Of a stretch of DNA of 64,000 bases, positions 8,148 to 18,422 are shown piece by piece. The translations under genes were made by a program, and so were the position numbers. Within the stretch, counting starts at the first letter, position 1; each line of letters starts with the position of its first letter. The stretch is taken from positions 742,317 to 806,316 of the forward strand of contig MKVW01000001.1 in assembly GCA_001898965.1 (NCBI GenBank), given 5' to 3'. The notes beneath the pieces were generated by a model. That model saw only the letters and a list, made by a program, of their open reading frames with translations, was not told the DNA's origin and ran no database searches. The DNA is from Rhizobiales bacterium 62-17. Its GTDB lineage: Bacteria; Pseudomonadota; Alphaproteobacteria; Rhizobiales; Beijerinckiaceae.

Positions 8148-8462
8148 TGGAAATGTAAGGGCCGACTGAGTCGTGTGCGGTGCGACAAAAGGCGACCGTT
8201 GCGACAGCCTGCTTGCAAGGACTTGCAGGCATGGTCGAGGTGTCGCTTAACGGTCAACAAACTCACCGTAAGTCTACGGTAAGAAAGACGATTCAGGCGC
8301 CGCGCCTACGACGAAAGTTTGTTTGTTCTCTTTCTAAGCTGTTTGACAGCTAAATGCTTCGCTCATAGGCTCGTTATCAGAACGAATTCAGTGTCGCTGC
8401 CGAGGGGCCGCACAACTGAATTGGTCACCTGTCCCCCCGGACAGGCGAAGGAGGACCCCGCG
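8148..8462. other. Divergent intergenic region upstream of fdnG
   Basis: This 315-base stretch holds no convincing gene. Three inverted repeats are visible: GCCTGC / GCAGGC at 8207-8230, ACCGTA-agtc-TACGGT at 8265-8280, and AGCTGT-ttg-ACAGCT at 8337-8351. No clear sigma-54 or FNR-type site was found. It must contain the promoters of both the tlpA-like gene and the fdn-sel operon. Confidence 0.6.
8265..8280. promoter_or_regulatory. Inverted repeat, candidate operator for the fdn-sel operon
   Basis: ACCGTA and TACGGT separated by AGTC, in the spacer between divergent genes about 180 bases before fdnG. A perfect six-base dyad of this spacing fits a dimeric regulator site. No regulator gene is next to it and the family is not known. 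Confidence 0.35.
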
Positions 8463-11400
8463 ATGAACATGGAGCTCTCGCGGCGCCGCTTTCTACAAGG
8501 CGCCGGTGCGGGTCTCGCAGGTACGACAATCGGCGCATTTGGATTTGGGGATGTTGAAACCGCATACGCGGCTGCTATTCGTCCCTTCAAACTCGCCAAC
8601 CTGACAGAGACGCGAAACACCTGTCCGTATTGCTCGGTGGCATGCGGCATCATCATGTATTCGAAGGGCGATTTGAAGAAAGGCGAAAAGGCCGACATCG
8701 TCCATATCGAAGGCGATGCCGACCATCCGACCAATCGGGGCACGCTCTGCCCGAAGGGGTCGGCGCTGCTCGATTTCGTTCATTCGGACACGCGCCTGCA
8801 ATATCCGATGATCCGCAAGCCCGGTTCGGACAAGTTCGAACGTGTGAGCTGGGATCAGGCGCTCGATCGGATCGCTCGTCTGTGGAAGGACGATCGCGAT
8901 CAGAATTTCGTCGCCAAGAACAACGATGGCACGACGGTGAATCGGTGGGTCACCACCGGCTTCCTCGCGGCCTCGGCGACCACCAATGAAACGGCTTTCG
9001 CGACCTACAAGGTGGTGCGCAGCGCCGGCATGCTCGTATTCGACAATCAAGCGCGGGTCTGACACGGCCCCACGGTGTCCAGTTTGGGCCCAACGTTTGG
9101 TCGCGGTGCGATGACGAATTCGTGGACGGATATCCGCAACACGGATCTGGTTGTGATCATGGGTGGCAACGCCGCTGAGGCGCACCCGTGCGGTTTCAAA
9201 TGGGTGACGGAAGCGAAGGCCAATCGCGGTGCGAAGCTCATCGTCGTCGATCCGCGTTTCACGCGCTCGGCCTCGGTAGCGGATTACTATTCGCCGATCC
9301 GCCAGGGCACCGACATCGCCTTCCTGCTCGGCGTCATCAACTACTGCATGACCAACGACAAGGTGCAGTGGGATTACGTCAAGGCCTTCACCAATGCGAC
9401 CTACTTGGTCAAGGAAGGTTTCCAGTATCAGGACGGCCTGTTCACCGGCTACGACGAGAGCCGACGCGACTATAACCGTTCGACCTGGGATCTGGAGATC
9501 GGTCCCGACGGCTATGTGGTCGTCGACGACACGTTGCAGAATCCGCGTTGCGTCTGGAACATGCTCAAAGCGCATGTCGCCCAGTACACGCCGGACATGG
9601 TCTCGCGCATCTGCGGCACGCCGAAGGACAAGTTCGTCAAGGTGTGCGAGATGATCGCCGAGACGTCGGCGAAGAACAAAACCATGACGTCGATGTATGC
9701 GCTCGGTTGGACGCAACACTCCAAGGGGTCGCAGAACATCCGCACCATGGCGATGCTGCAGCTCATTCTGGGCAATATCGGCGTGCGCGGCGGCGGCATG
9801 AATGCCTTGCGCGGTCATTCCAACATTCAAGGTCTGACCGACATCGGCCTCATGTCGAACCTCATCCCCGGTTATCTGACAATACCGACGGAGCGGGAAA
9901 CCACGATCGACACCTATATGTCGACGCGCGGCTTCAAGCCTCAGCGGCCGAACCAGATGAGCTTCTGGCAAAACTACAAGAAGTTCTTCGTCAGTTTTCA
10001 GAAGTCCATGTGGGGCGCGGCGGCCACCGCCGACAACAACTGGGCCTATGACTATCTGCCGAAGCTCGACGTGCCAGCCTATGACGTTCTGCGTGCCTTC
10101 GATCTGATGCATCAGGGCAAGATGAACGGTTACTTCTGCCAGGGCTTCAATCCGCTGCTCTCCTTCCCGAACCGGAAGAAGATCACGGCGGCGCTCTCCA
10201 AGCTCAAGTTCCTGGTCACCATGGACCCGCTGGAGACGGAGACGGCACGGTTCTGGGAAAACCACGGCGACTATAACGACGTCGATCCGTCGAAGATCCA
10301 GACCGAAGTGATCCAGTTGCCTTCGACTTGCTTTGCCGAGGACGAAGGCGCGCTGGTCAACTCCGGCCGGTGGCTGCAATGGCATTGGCCCGGCGCGACA
10401 CCACCGGGCGAGGCCAAGACGGACACGTGGATCATGGCGCAGATCTTTCTGCGCGTGAAAGCGCTGTACGAAAAGGAAGGCGGCGCCTTCTCCGATCCGA
10501 TCACCAAACTTTACTGGCCCTATAAGGACCCGAACGATCCTCTCGCCGAGGAGCTTGCCAGGGAACTGAACGGCTATGTCGTGGAGACGGTGACCGATCC
10601 GAGCGACCCGACCAAGGTTTTGCTCGAGAAGGGCAAGCAGGTGGCCGCTTTTGGCGTCTTGCGTGACGACGGCACGACGGCTTGCGGCTGCTGGATCTAT
10701 TCCGGCTGCTTCACTGAGGCGGGCAATAACATGGCCCGGCGCGACAACAAGGATCCGGACGAGACGGGCGCCTATTCCAACTGGGCGTTCTCCTGGCCGG
10801 CCAACCGCCGCATCCTCTACAACCGGGCCTCCGCCGACCTTGAAGGCAAGGCCTGGGATCCGACGCGCAAGCTTATCGAGTGGGACGGCACGAAATGGGC
10901 GGGCTATGATGTGCCCGACATCGCGGTGAACGCCAAGCCGAGCGAAGTCGGCCCGTTCATCATGAACCAGGAAGGCACGGCGCGCCTGTTCGCACGCGGA
11001 CTGATGCGCGACGGACCGTTCCCGGTCCATTACGAGCCGTTCGAGTCGCCGGTTCAAAACGTCGTGGCGCCAAAGGTGCGCGGCAATCCGGTGGCGCGCG
11101 TCTTCCGTGGCGACATGGAACAGTTCGGCGAGGCCAAGGAGTTCCCCTATGCGGCGACCTCCTATCGCTTGACTGAGCATTTCCACTTCTGGACCAAACA
11201 CGTGCGGCCCAACGCCGTCGTCCAGCCCGAATTCTTTGTCGAGATTTCGGAGCAACTGGCGAAGGAGAAGGGCATCACCTCCGGTGGCTGGGTCCGCGTC
11301 TGGTCGAAGCGCGGCTCGGTGAAGGCCAAGGCCGTGGTGACCAAACGCATCACGCCGCTGACCTGTGACGGCAAGACCGTCCATGTCGTCGGCGTGCCGC

Positions 11401-11543
11401 TGCACTGGGGCTTCACCGGTGTCGCCAAGAAAGGGTTCGGGCCTAACAGCCTGACGCCCTATGTCGGCGACGCCAACATCGAAACGCCCGAATACAAGGC
11501 GTTTCTGGTCGATATCGAGCCCATCGCCGGGCCGGTGGCATAA
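8463..11543 (+). CDS. fdnG: Formate dehydrogenase major (alpha) subunit, selenocysteine-containing
   Basis: One 1026-residue protein read through an in-frame UGA at 9060-9062, which encodes selenocysteine 200. The context VFDNQARV-Sec-HGPTV matches Sec196 of E. coli FdnG, and the downstream part ([15 protein letters not shown]) continues in the same frame. A twin-arginine signal lies at residues 6-11 (SRRRFL), so the enzyme faces the periplasm. The [4Fe-4S] cysteines are Cys54, Cys57, Cys61 and Cys96. The rest is the molybdopterin-dinucleotide-binding oxidoreductase fold of the DMSO reductase superfamily. It oxidises formate to CO2 and passes electrons to FdnH and FdnI. Automatic gene callers would split it into 8463-9062 and 9075-11543. 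Confidence 0.97.
9060..9091 (+). promoter_or_regulatory. UGA selenocysteine codon with bacterial SECIS-like hairpin
   Basis: After the UGA at 9060-9062 and an 11-base spacer, GG (9074-9075) pairs with CC (9090-9091) and GUCC (9077-9080) pairs with GGGC (9086-9089). U9076 is bulged and the loop is AGUUU. The same plan, with a bulged U and a loop containing GU, is known for the E. coli fdhF and fdnG SECIS elements bound by SelB. The selB and tRNA-Sec genes lie in the same operon. Confidence 0.85.
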
Positions 11544-11557
11544 GGGAGACGAAGAAC

Positions 11558-12493
11558 ATGTATCCTCCTCTCCCAAATCCCACGGTCACCCCATCCGCGC
11601 CCAAGTTGAGCGATAAGAATCTCGTTCGCCGGTCCGCTTCGAGCGTACCGGCGGCCGAGCCGATGACTCAGGTCGCCAAGCTCATCGACGTGTCGAAATG
11701 CATCGGCTGCAAAGCCTGCCAGACGGCCTGTCTTGAGTGGAACAATTTGCGCGAGGAGGTGGGTGTCAACACCGGCACCTACGACAATCCGCATGACCTG
11801 ACCACGGCGACTTGGACCTTGATGCGTTTCACCGAGTGGGTGAATCCGCAGACGCAGAACCTTGAATGGCTGATCCGCAAGGACGGCTGCATGCATTGCG
11901 CCGACCCCGGCTGCCTCAAGGCCTGTCCGTCGCCGGGCGCCATCGTGCAATATTCCAACGGTATCGTCGATTTCGTGAAGGAAAATTGCATCGGCTGCGG
12001 TTATTGCGTGAAGGGCTGTCCCTTCAACATTCCGCGCATCTCCAAGACCGAGGGCAAGGCGTATAAGTGTACGCTGTGCTCAGATCGTGTGGCCGTCGGG
12101 CAGGGGCCGGCTTGCGCCAAAGCCTGTCCGACCCAGGCGATCGTCTTCGGTCCCAAGGAGGACATGAAGAAACATGCCGATGAGCGCATCAAGGATCTGC
12201 AATCGCGCGGCTTCAAGAACGCCGGGCTTTACGATCCGCCGGGTGTTGGCGGCACGCATGTCATGTACGTGCTGCATCACGCCGATCAGCCCCAGCTCTA
12301 TGCGAACCTCCCGAAGGATCCGACGATCAGCCCGATCGTCGAAATCTGGAAGGGCATGACCAAATACGCGGGTCTGGCGGTGATGGGTGCTGTCGCCGCG
12401 GTCGGCTTGCTGCATCATATCGTGGCGGGCCCCAACCGGGTCTCTCCCGAGGATGAAGAAGCGGCGAAACGGTTGGCTGAGAGGGGACAATGA
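11558..12493 (+). CDS. fdnH: Formate dehydrogenase iron-sulfur (beta) subunit
   Basis: 311 residues. Four ferredoxin-like cysteine clusters are visible: [12 protein letters not shown] near the N-terminus, [28 protein letters not shown] and [10 protein letters not shown] with ACAKACP. These hold four [4Fe-4S] clusters that form the electron wire from FdnG to the cytochrome subunit. A single membrane helix near the C-terminus ([19 protein letters not shown]) anchors it. There is no signal peptide, as expected for a subunit carried by the Tat signal of FdnG. It begins 14 bases after fdnG and its stop overlaps fdnI. Confidence 0.96.
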   Translation: MYPPLPNPTVTPSAPKLSDKNLVRRSASSVPAAEPMTQVAKLIDVSKCIGCKACQTACLEWNNLREEVGVNTGTYDNPHDLTTATWTLMRFTEWVNPQTQNLEWLIRKDGCMHCADPGCLKACPSPGAIVQYSNGIVDFVKENCIGCGYCVKGCPFNIPRISKTEGKAYKCTLCSDRVAVGQGPACAKACPTQAIVFGPKEDMKKHADERIKDLQSRGFKNAGLYDPPGVGGTHVMYVLHHADQPQLYANLPKDPTISPIVEIWKGMTKYAGLAVMGAVAAVGLLHHIVAGPNRVSPEDEEAAKRLAERGQ

Positions 12494-13155
12494 GCAATTC
12501 AGAAATCGACCCCGGAGACGCAGTCCATCCTGGCAATCCTGTCACCGTCGACCGTTACACGGCGGCCGCGCGGGTCAACCATTGGATCACGGCGATCAGC
12601 CTCGTGCTGCTCGCTCTGTCTGGCCTGGCTCTCTTCCACCCAAGCCTGTTCTTCCTGACGGTCTTCTTCGGTGGTGGCGAATGGACCCGCACCATCCATC
12701 CTTGGCTCGGCGTGGTTCTGTTCGTGAGCTTCCTCGGTCTGTTCTTCCGCTTCTGGAAGCTCAATCTGTGGAAGCGCGAGGACGGCACGTGGTTGGCGCG
12801 TGTGCGTGACGTCGTCGCCGGCCACGAGGAGAAACTGCCGGAGGTCGGCAAATATAACGCCGGCCAGAAGCTGGTGTTCTGGTCGATGTCGCTCCTGATC
12901 CTGGTGCTGATCACCAGCGGCATCGTGATCTGGGATCAATATTTCGGTCCTTATTTCACGATCACGCAGAAGCGCGTCGCCGTTCTCGTTCACGCCGTCA
13001 CGGCGGTGATCGCGATCAGCGTCTGGATCGTCCACGTCTATGCGGCGATCTGGGTGCGCGGCACCATCGGCGCCATGACCAGCGGCCAGGTGACCGGCGG
13101 TTGGGCTTGGCGGCATCATCGCAAATGGTTGCGCAATTTGGTGGCGAAGCATTGA
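12490..13155 (+). CDS. fdnI: Formate dehydrogenase cytochrome b556 (gamma) subunit
   Basis: 221 residues with four membrane helices: about residues 30-55 ([19 protein letters not shown]), 75-95 ([17 protein letters not shown]), 130-150 ([19 protein letters not shown]) and 165-190. Histidines for two haem b groups include VNHWI near the N-terminus and [18 protein letters not shown] in the last helix. It passes electrons from FdnH to quinone. It overlaps the fdnH stop by four bases (ATGA), which indicates translational coupling. Confidence 0.95.
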   Translation: MSNSEIDPGDAVHPGNPVTVDRYTAAARVNHWITAISLVLLALSGLALFHPSLFFLTVFFGGGEWTRTIHPWLGVVLFVSFLGLFFRFWKLNLWKREDGTWLARVRDVVAGHEEKLPEVGKYNAGQKLVFWSMSLLILVLITSGIVIWDQYFGPYFTITQKRVAVLVHAVTAVIAISVWIVHVYAAIWVRGTIGAMTSGQVTGGWAWRHHRKWLRNLVAKH

Positions 13156-13159
13156 GGTA

Positions 13160-13195
13160 GACGCGCCGCCGGCTGTCCGGCCGGCGGGGCGCCAC
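13160..13195 (+). other. GC-rich hairpin between fdnI and fdhE
   Basis: GCCGCCGGC and GCCGGCGGGGC pair around TGTCC in the 76-base gap after fdnI. There is no T-run, so it is more likely a partial terminator or mRNA stabiliser that lowers expression of the accessory genes than a full stop of transcription. Confidence 0.4.
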
Positions 13196-13231
13196 ACTGC
13201 ACGTGGCCCGGAGGGTTCGTGAGGTTGAGAG

Positions 13232-14149
13232 ATGAGTAATGCCGGCGCACCGCGCCATGATCCTGTTCCCATCGGGGCGGTGGCCAAGCCGCCCTTCGCC
13301 CGACTCCCCGATCCGACCAATTTGTTCGCGACCCGCGCCGAACGTTTGCGCGTGTTGGCGTCCGCACATCAGCTCGGGCCTTACCTGACTTTTTTGGCCG
13401 ATCTCGCTGAGACCCAGCATCGCATTCAGGATGGTCTGCCGGAGCCGGACGTGCCGCCGCTGGAGGCGCGCGAGCGTGCCCGGCAATTCGACATGCCGCC
13501 CATTGACCGCGCCCGTTTCGTCACCGAGCCGACGCTCGAAACCACGCTCGACCGGCTGTTCGACCAGGCCGTCACCATCGACATGCCGGACACCGCACGT
13601 GGCGCGCTCGATGCCGTCAGGCGTGCCAGCCCCTCGACGCGAGACGATATGGTGCGGGCAGTTCTCGCCAATGCCATTCCGATGGAGAGCCTGGCGAGCC
13701 ATGTCTTCGTCGCGGCCGCCATGCAGGTGCATTTCGCCCGCGTTGCGGCACGGCTTGATGCGGAACGACTGGTGCCCGTGGGCGATGCCTTATGCCCGGT
13801 CTGTGGCGGTCCGCCCGTTTCGTCCGTTGTCGTCGGTTGGCAGAATGCCGCCAATACGCGCTTTTGCGTTTGCGCGCTCTGCGAGACCTGGTGGCACTAT
13901 GTCCGCATTCGTTGCACCGTTTGCGGCACCACCAAGGGCATGGGCTACAAGGAGATCGATGGCGTGGCCTCGAACGTCCAGGCCGAGACCTGCGAGGAAT
14001 GCCGCAGCTATGTGAAAATCCTGCATCAGCATAAGGAGCCTTCGCTCGAGCCGGTTGCCGACGATGTGGCAACCCTGGGGCTCGATCTACTGGTGCGCGA
14101 AGCCGGCTATCGACGCGGTGCTTTCAATCCCTACCTGCTTGGTTATTGA
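13232..14149 (+). CDS. fdhE: Formate dehydrogenase accessory protein FdhE
   Basis: 305 residues, the normal FdhE length. The C-terminal half holds four paired-cysteine motifs, CPVC, CALC, CTVC and CEEC, which form the rubredoxin-like iron or zinc sites of FdhE. FdhE is a cytoplasmic factor needed for assembly or activation of Tat-exported respiratory formate dehydrogenases. It lies directly after the structural genes and 10 bases before selA. Confidence 0.95.
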   Translation: MSNAGAPRHDPVPIGAVAKPPFARLPDPTNLFATRAERLRVLASAHQLGPYLTFLADLAETQHRIQDGLPEPDVPPLEARERARQFDMPPIDRARFVTEPTLETTLDRLFDQAVTIDMPDTARGALDAVRRASPSTRDDMVRAVLANAIPMESLASHVFVAAAMQVHFARVAARLDAERLVPVGDALCPVCGGPPVSSVVVGWQNAANTRFCVCALCETWWHYVRIRCTVCGTTKGMGYKEIDGVASNVQAETCEECRSYVKILHQHKEPSLEPVADDVATLGLDLLVREAGYRRGAFNPYLLGY

Positions 14150-14159
14150 GGAGGGGGCG

Positions 14160-15569
14160 ATGTCGCAGGCTGAAATCCACAATCCGCGCCGCCTCCCGTC
14201 AGTCGATGAAGTTCTGAAAACCGACGTAGCTGTGGCAGCCATCGCGCGGTTCGGCCGTCCGGCTGCTGTTGAGGCGGTGCGCGATACGCTGGCAGCTTTG
14301 CGGGCCGACAAGAGGCCGGGCACCAGTGCGGAAATAGCAGGCCTCGCCGCGCAGCGGCTGGAGGCGCAGGATCGCTCCAGCCTGCGTCCCGTGTTCAATC
14401 TCACCGGCACCGTCCTGCACACGAATCTCGGCCGCGCTTTGATCGCCGACGTGGCGATCGAGGCGGCCGTACAGGCGATGCGCAATGCGGTCTCGCTCGA
14501 ATTCGATGTCGACGACGGCAAGCGCGGCGAGCGCGACGATCATGTACGTGCGCTGCTCTGCGAACTCACCGGCGCGGAAGACGCGACGGTCGTCAACAAC
14601 AATGCCTCCGCTGTTCTGCTGGCGCTCAACACCCTGGGCCAAGGCCGCGATGCCATCGTCTCGCGCGGTGAGCTGATCGAGATCGGCGGTGCTTTCCGCA
14701 TGCCCGATATCATGGCTCGCGCCGGCGCGCGCCTGGTTGAGATCGGCACCACGAACCGCACCCATCGCAAGGATTATGTCGGCGCCATTGGGTCTGACAC
14801 CGGTCTGGTGCTGAAAGTTCACACGTCCAACTATCGCATCGAAGGTTTCACCGCCGAAGTCGAAGCGCGTGAACTGGTCGAGATCGCGCGCGAGCGCAAA
14901 GTGCCCGTCGTGCACGATCTTGGCTCCGGCACTCTGGTCGATCTGCGTCGTTTCGGCCTGAAACATGAGCCGACCGTAGCGGAGGCCGTCGCCGACGGCG
15001 CCGATCTCGTCACCTTCTCCGGCGACAAACTGCTTGGTGGCCCGCAGGCCGGCTTCATCGTCGGGCGCAAGGAACTACTGGCACAGGTGAACCGCAATCC
15101 GATGAAGCGCGCGCTGCGGGTCGACAAGGTCCGGCTGGCGATGCTGGAGGCGACACTCAAACTCTATCGCGATCCCGATCGCTTGGCTGAGCGCCTGCCG
15201 ACCATGCGCCTGCTGGCGCGGCCCCGCGCTGATATCGAAGCGCAGGCGAAACGGCTCGTGCCCGTTCTGACCAAAGCCATCGGACAGAAGTTTGCCGTCG
15301 ACATCGTCGCCTGTGCGAGCCAGATCGGCTCCGGTGCCTTGCCGCTCGAAGCCATTGCCAGCGCTGGTCTCGCCCTGCGCCCGGTCGATGGCAGCGGCCG
15401 TGCCTTGAATCAGCTTTCCGCCGCTTTGCGCAGCCTGCCCATTCCGGTGATCGGCCATATCGCCGACCAAAGTCTGGTGCTTGATCTACGCTGCCTCGAC
15501 GATGAAGCCGGCTTTATCGCCAATCTGTCGAAGCTCGATCTCAAGGGCGGAGCCGATGCAGTGGCTTGA
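14160..15569 (+). CDS. selA: L-seryl-tRNA(Sec) selenium transferase SelA
   Basis: 469 residues from ATG 14160, chosen because GAGGAGGGGG lies just upstream. It converts Ser-tRNA(Sec) to Sec-tRNA(Sec) using selenophosphate. The PLP lysine is Lys290 in [13 protein letters not shown]. The N-terminal part ([10 protein letters not shown]) and the [14 protein letters not shown] segment are typical of SelA. The stop lies 14 bases inside the next gene, so the Sel1-repeat gene is probably translated in coupling. Confidence 0.97.
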   Translation: MSQAEIHNPRRLPSVDEVLKTDVAVAAIARFGRPAAVEAVRDTLAALRADKRPGTSAEIAGLAAQRLEAQDRSSLRPVFNLTGTVLHTNLGRALIADVAIEAAVQAMRNAVSLEFDVDDGKRGERDDHVRALLCELTGAEDATVVNNNASAVLLALNTLGQGRDAIVSRGELIEIGGAFRMPDIMARAGARLVEIGTTNRTHRKDYVGAIGSDTGLVLKVHTSNYRIEGFTAEVEARELVEIARERKVPVVHDLGSGTLVDLRRFGLKHEPTVAEAVADGADLVTFSGDKLLGGPQAGFIVGRKELLAQVNRNPMKRALRVDKVRLAMLEATLKLYRDPDRLAERLPTMRLLARPRADIEAQAKRLVPVLTKAIGQKFAVDIVACASQIGSGALPLEAIASAGLALRPVDGSGRALNQLSAALRSLPIPVIGHIADQSLVLDLRCLDDEAGFIANLSKLDLKGGADAVA

Positions 15570-16365
15570 ACGCCTGTTCGGCAAATCGAAGGCCGAGGAT
15601 GTGGATGTTGCCGCCACCATGGCGGCCGCCTATCAGGCCTCGAGCCGGGGCGACTATGCCAAGGCTCTCGATCTTTGGGCACCATTGGCGCATGCCGGTG
15701 TTCCGCGTGCGCAAAACAATATCGGCGCCTGTTTCGCTGAAGGGCTTGGCGTCGAGCGTGATGACGCTCTGGCCCTGAAATGGCTGACGCTGTCCGCCGA
15801 TGCGGGCGACCCCGTCGGCCGACGCAATCTGGCGGCGCTCTATTTCAAGGGACAGGACTCGCTTGGCCAAGGCATCGAAGCCGATTTCGACCGTGCCGCC
15901 GAACTCTATCGGCTCGCGGCAGAGGCTGGCGATGGCCCGGCGCAGGACATGCTGAGCTGGATGCTGCTCGAAGGCGAGACCATCACGCTTGATCCGGCCG
16001 AGGCGCGGCGCTGGGCTTTAGCGGCGGCAGAGCAGGGCGTTGCCGCGTCGATGACCCGGCTTGGCATGATCTATCACAACGCGCTGGGCGTGGAGCGCGA
16101 TCCGGCGGAAGCCGCTGCCTGGTGGCGCAAGGCCGCGGCCGCTGGCGATGCCGATGGTCAGGCCATGCTGGGCGCGGCGCATCACCTTGGCGCCGGCGTG
16201 CCGCGCGATCCGGTGCAGGCACTCGCCTTGCTATTGCGCGCCAAAGCCAACGGCAGCGCGTTGGCGGATCCGTTTCTTCCGGCCGCCCGGCTATTTTTGA
16301 ACAGTACCGAGATCGCCGAAGCCGAGCAGCGGGCCGCCAAGCCGGATGTGGAGGCCGTCGCATGA
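15556..16365 (+). CDS. Sel1-like repeat (TPR-like) protein between selA and selB
   Basis: 269 residues from ATG 15556, overlapping selA by 14 bases. After about 35 residues the protein is built of Sel1-type helical repeats: units with the pattern A-x-x-x-L-G-x-x-Y/C-x-x-G-x-G-V-x-x-D-x-x-x-A appear as [20 protein letters not shown], the [22 protein letters not shown] region, [20 protein letters not shown] and [20 protein letters not shown]. No signal peptide is seen. Such repeats bind other proteins. Its stop overlaps the selB start (ATGA). The position suggests an adaptor for selenocysteine synthesis or formate dehydrogenase assembly, but no function is known. Confidence 0.88.
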   Translation: MQWLERLFGKSKAEDVDVAATMAAAYQASSRGDYAKALDLWAPLAHAGVPRAQNNIGACFAEGLGVERDDALALKWLTLSADAGDPVGRRNLAALYFKGQDSLGQGIEADFDRAAELYRLAAEAGDGPAQDMLSWMLLEGETITLDPAEARRWALAAAEQGVAASMTRLGMIYHNALGVERDPAEAAAWWRKAAAAGDADGQAMLGAAHHLGAGVPRDPVQALALLLRAKANGSALADPFLPAARLFLNSTEIAEAEQRAAKPDVEAVA

Positions 16366-18422
16366 TCGTCGGAACCGCCGGTCATATCGATCACGGCAAG
16401 ACCTCGCTGGTTCAAGCGTTGACTGGCGTCGACACGGATCGGTTGAAGGAAGAAAAGAAGCGCGGCATTTCCATCGATCTTGGCTTCGCTTATTTGCCGG
16501 CGCCCGATGGCTCCATCGTCGGCTTCATCGACGTGCCAGGGCATGAAGCTTTCGTGCGCAACATGCTAGCCGGGGCCACCGGTATCGATCTCGCCTTGCT
16601 GGTTGTCGCGGCCGACGACGGCGTGATGCCCCAGACGCGTGAACATCTGATGATCGTCGATCTCCTTGGCATCAGGCACGGCATTGTTGCCCTCACGAAG
16701 GCCGACCTGCTGGCGCCCGAGGATCGGGGCCGTGTGATCGCCGAGATCCATCAGGCTTTAAGCGGAACCGCTTTGGCGCAAGCCGAGATCATACCGGTTT
16801 CAGTGGTCAGCGGCGAAGGCGTCGACGAACTGCGGACACGCCTGTTCGATTGGCAGACGCGGTTGAAACGGCAGGCCGACGACGGCCGCTTTCGGCTTGC
16901 TGTTGATCGCTGCTTCGTGTTGCAGGGCGCCGGCACGGTGGTGACGGGCACGGTCCTGTCTGGCCAGGTGGCGGTCGGCGACCACGTCACGATCAGTCCC
17001 TCCGGCCTCTCAGCCCGCGTGCGGTCCATTCACGCCCAGAACCAGCCACGCGAGCGCGGACTGGCCGGCGAGCGGTGCGCGCTCAATCTGGCGGGTGAAG
17101 GCGTAGCCAAGGATGCCATCCGGCGTGGCGACGTGGTGCTTGATCCACATTTGCATGCGCCGACCGATCGCATCGATGCGAAGGTTCGGCTGCTGGCCGG
17201 CGAAAGCAAGCCTTTGGCGCAGTGGATGCCGGTGCGCCTGCATCATGCCGCCGTCGAAGTGGGCGCGCGCATCGTTCTGCTCGACGATGAACCGGTGCAG
17301 CCGGGCACCGAGGCCTTCGTGCAATTGGTTCTGGAACATCCGATCGCCGCGGCTGTCGGCGATCGGTTCGTTCTGCGTGACACCACTGGCCAGCGCACCA
17401 TTGGTGGCGGCACGCTCCTTGATCTGCGCGCCCCGGCGCGCAAACGCCGCACGCCGGAACGCCTTGGGCAGATCGAAGCCCTGGCGCTTGGTGAGCCTGC
17501 GGGCGTATTGGCGGCTTTGTTGGCACGATCGCCATTCTCGGTCGATCTAACAGCCTTCGCCCGCGATCACGCGCTTAACGCCCCGGCGATGGATGCGCTG
17601 ATCGACCGACAAGGTGTGTTGCGCATTCGCGCGCAAAACGCTGAACTCGGCCTCTCGCCCGCGACGTGGCTGAAACTCAAGCGCGATCTGTTGGCGACGC
17701 TCGAAAGCTTCCATACCGACAATCCCGATCTGCCGGGCATCGGTCTCGAGCGGCTGCGGCTGCAGCTTCTGCCGCGCCTGCCAGCGCCAACCTTTCTGTC
17801 TTTCTTGCAAGGATTGGCGAAGGGTGGCGAAGTCGGCTTGCAGGGCGCCTGGGTGCGCTTGCCAGGCCATGAGGTGCGCCTGACGTCGGCGGACGAACAG
17901 GTATGGAGCAAAATTCGGCCGATGATCGCCGATGCCGAGCGCTTTCGCCCGCCGCGCGTTCGCGATATCGCCGGCATTATCGGCCTGCATGAAAACGATA
18001 TCCGCCGCCTGTTCAAATTGCTGGGACGCATGGGCTTGGTCGACGAGGTGGCGCACGATCATTTCTTTCTGCGCGGCACCGTCGCCGAAATGGTCGATAT
18101 TGCTGTCGACGTGGCGAGCCAGGCGCCGAAAGGTGAATTCTCAGCCGCGCAATTGCGCGACCGGCTCGACAACGGTCGCAAGGTGGCGATCCAGATTCTT
18201 GAATTTTTCGATCGCCATGGCGTGACATTGCGGCGTGGCGATCTACGCCGTATGAACCGTCATCGGGTCGACCTGTTTCGTTCATCGAACGACAGGCCAA
18301 CAGATGGAAGAGAAGCGTTCCCGGTGGGGCGTCCGGACTTCAAATCCGGGAGGGGCCGCGAGACGGTCCTTGGTGGGTTCGACTCCCTCTCTCTTCCGCC
18401 ATCATCCAGGAGCGCGCTGTGA
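16362..18422 (+). CDS. selB: Selenocysteine-specific elongation factor SelB, extended through selC
   Basis: 686 residues as the frame reads. The GTPase domain is clear: GTAGHIDHGKTSL at residues 4-16, DVPGHE, and TKADL. Beta-barrel domains and C-terminal winged helices follow, ending near NRHRVDLF at about residue 643, where SelB proteins normally stop. Here no stop occurs and the frame runs through the tRNA-Sec gene (residues 649-680) to a TGA at 18420-18422, which overlaps the GTG of the next gene. SelB carries Sec-tRNA to the ribosome at SECIS-marked UGA codons. Whether the extra 43 residues exist in the cell is uncertain. Confidence 0.93.
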   Translation: MIVGTAGHIDHGKTSLVQALTGVDTDRLKEEKKRGISIDLGFAYLPAPDGSIVGFIDVPGHEAFVRNMLAGATGIDLALLVVAADDGVMPQTREHLMIVDLLGIRHGIVALTKADLLAPEDRGRVIAEIHQALSGTALAQAEIIPVSVVSGEGVDELRTRLFDWQTRLKRQADDGRFRLAVDRCFVLQGAGTVVTGTVLSGQVAVGDHVTISPSGLSARVRSIHAQNQPRERGLAGERCALNLAGEGVAKDAIRRGDVVLDPHLHAPTDRIDAKVRLLAGESKPLAQWMPVRLHHAAVEVGARIVLLDDEPVQPGTEAFVQLVLEHPIAAAVGDRFVLRDTTGQRTIGGGTLLDLRAPARKRRTPERLGQIEALALGEPAGVLAALLARSPFSVDLTAFARDHALNAPAMDALIDRQGVLRIRAQNAELGLSPATWLKLKRDLLATLESFHTDNPDLPGIGLERLRLQLLPRLPAPTFLSFLQGLAKGGEVGLQGAWVRLPGHEVRLTSADEQVWSKIRPMIADAERFRPPRVRDIAGIIGLHENDIRRLFKLLGRMGLVDEVAHDHFFLRGTVAEMVDIAVDVASQAPKGEFSAAQLRDRLDNGRKVAIQILEFFDRHGVTLRRGDLRRMNRHRVDLFRSSNDRPTDGREAFPVGRPDFKSGRGRETVLGGFDSLSLPPSSRSAL
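18306..18401 (+). tRNA. selC: tRNA-Sec (anticodon TCA)
   Basis: 96 bases including the encoded CCA. The eight-base acceptor stem GGAAGAGA / TCTCTTCC, the anticodon arm CCGGA-CTTCAAA-TCCGG with anticodon TCA at 18340-18342, a long extra arm and a T arm with GGTTCGA are all present, as in bacterial tRNA-Sec. It lies on the same strand as, and inside, the 3' part of the open selB frame. Confidence 0.97.

Noticed and set aside
8463-9062. Truncated formate dehydrogenase gene or pseudogene ending at UGA 9060
   Set aside because: The frame continues after the UGA with exact FdnG sequence, the UGA is at the known Sec position, a SECIS-like hairpin follows, and the sel genes are present.
8493-11576. 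Open frame of 1027 codons on the minus strand opposite fdnG
   Set aside because: It is a mirror of the GC-rich fdnG coding frame, with arginine- and histidine-rich low-complexity protein, no family motif and no ribosome site. fdnG on the plus strand has clear family motifs throughout.
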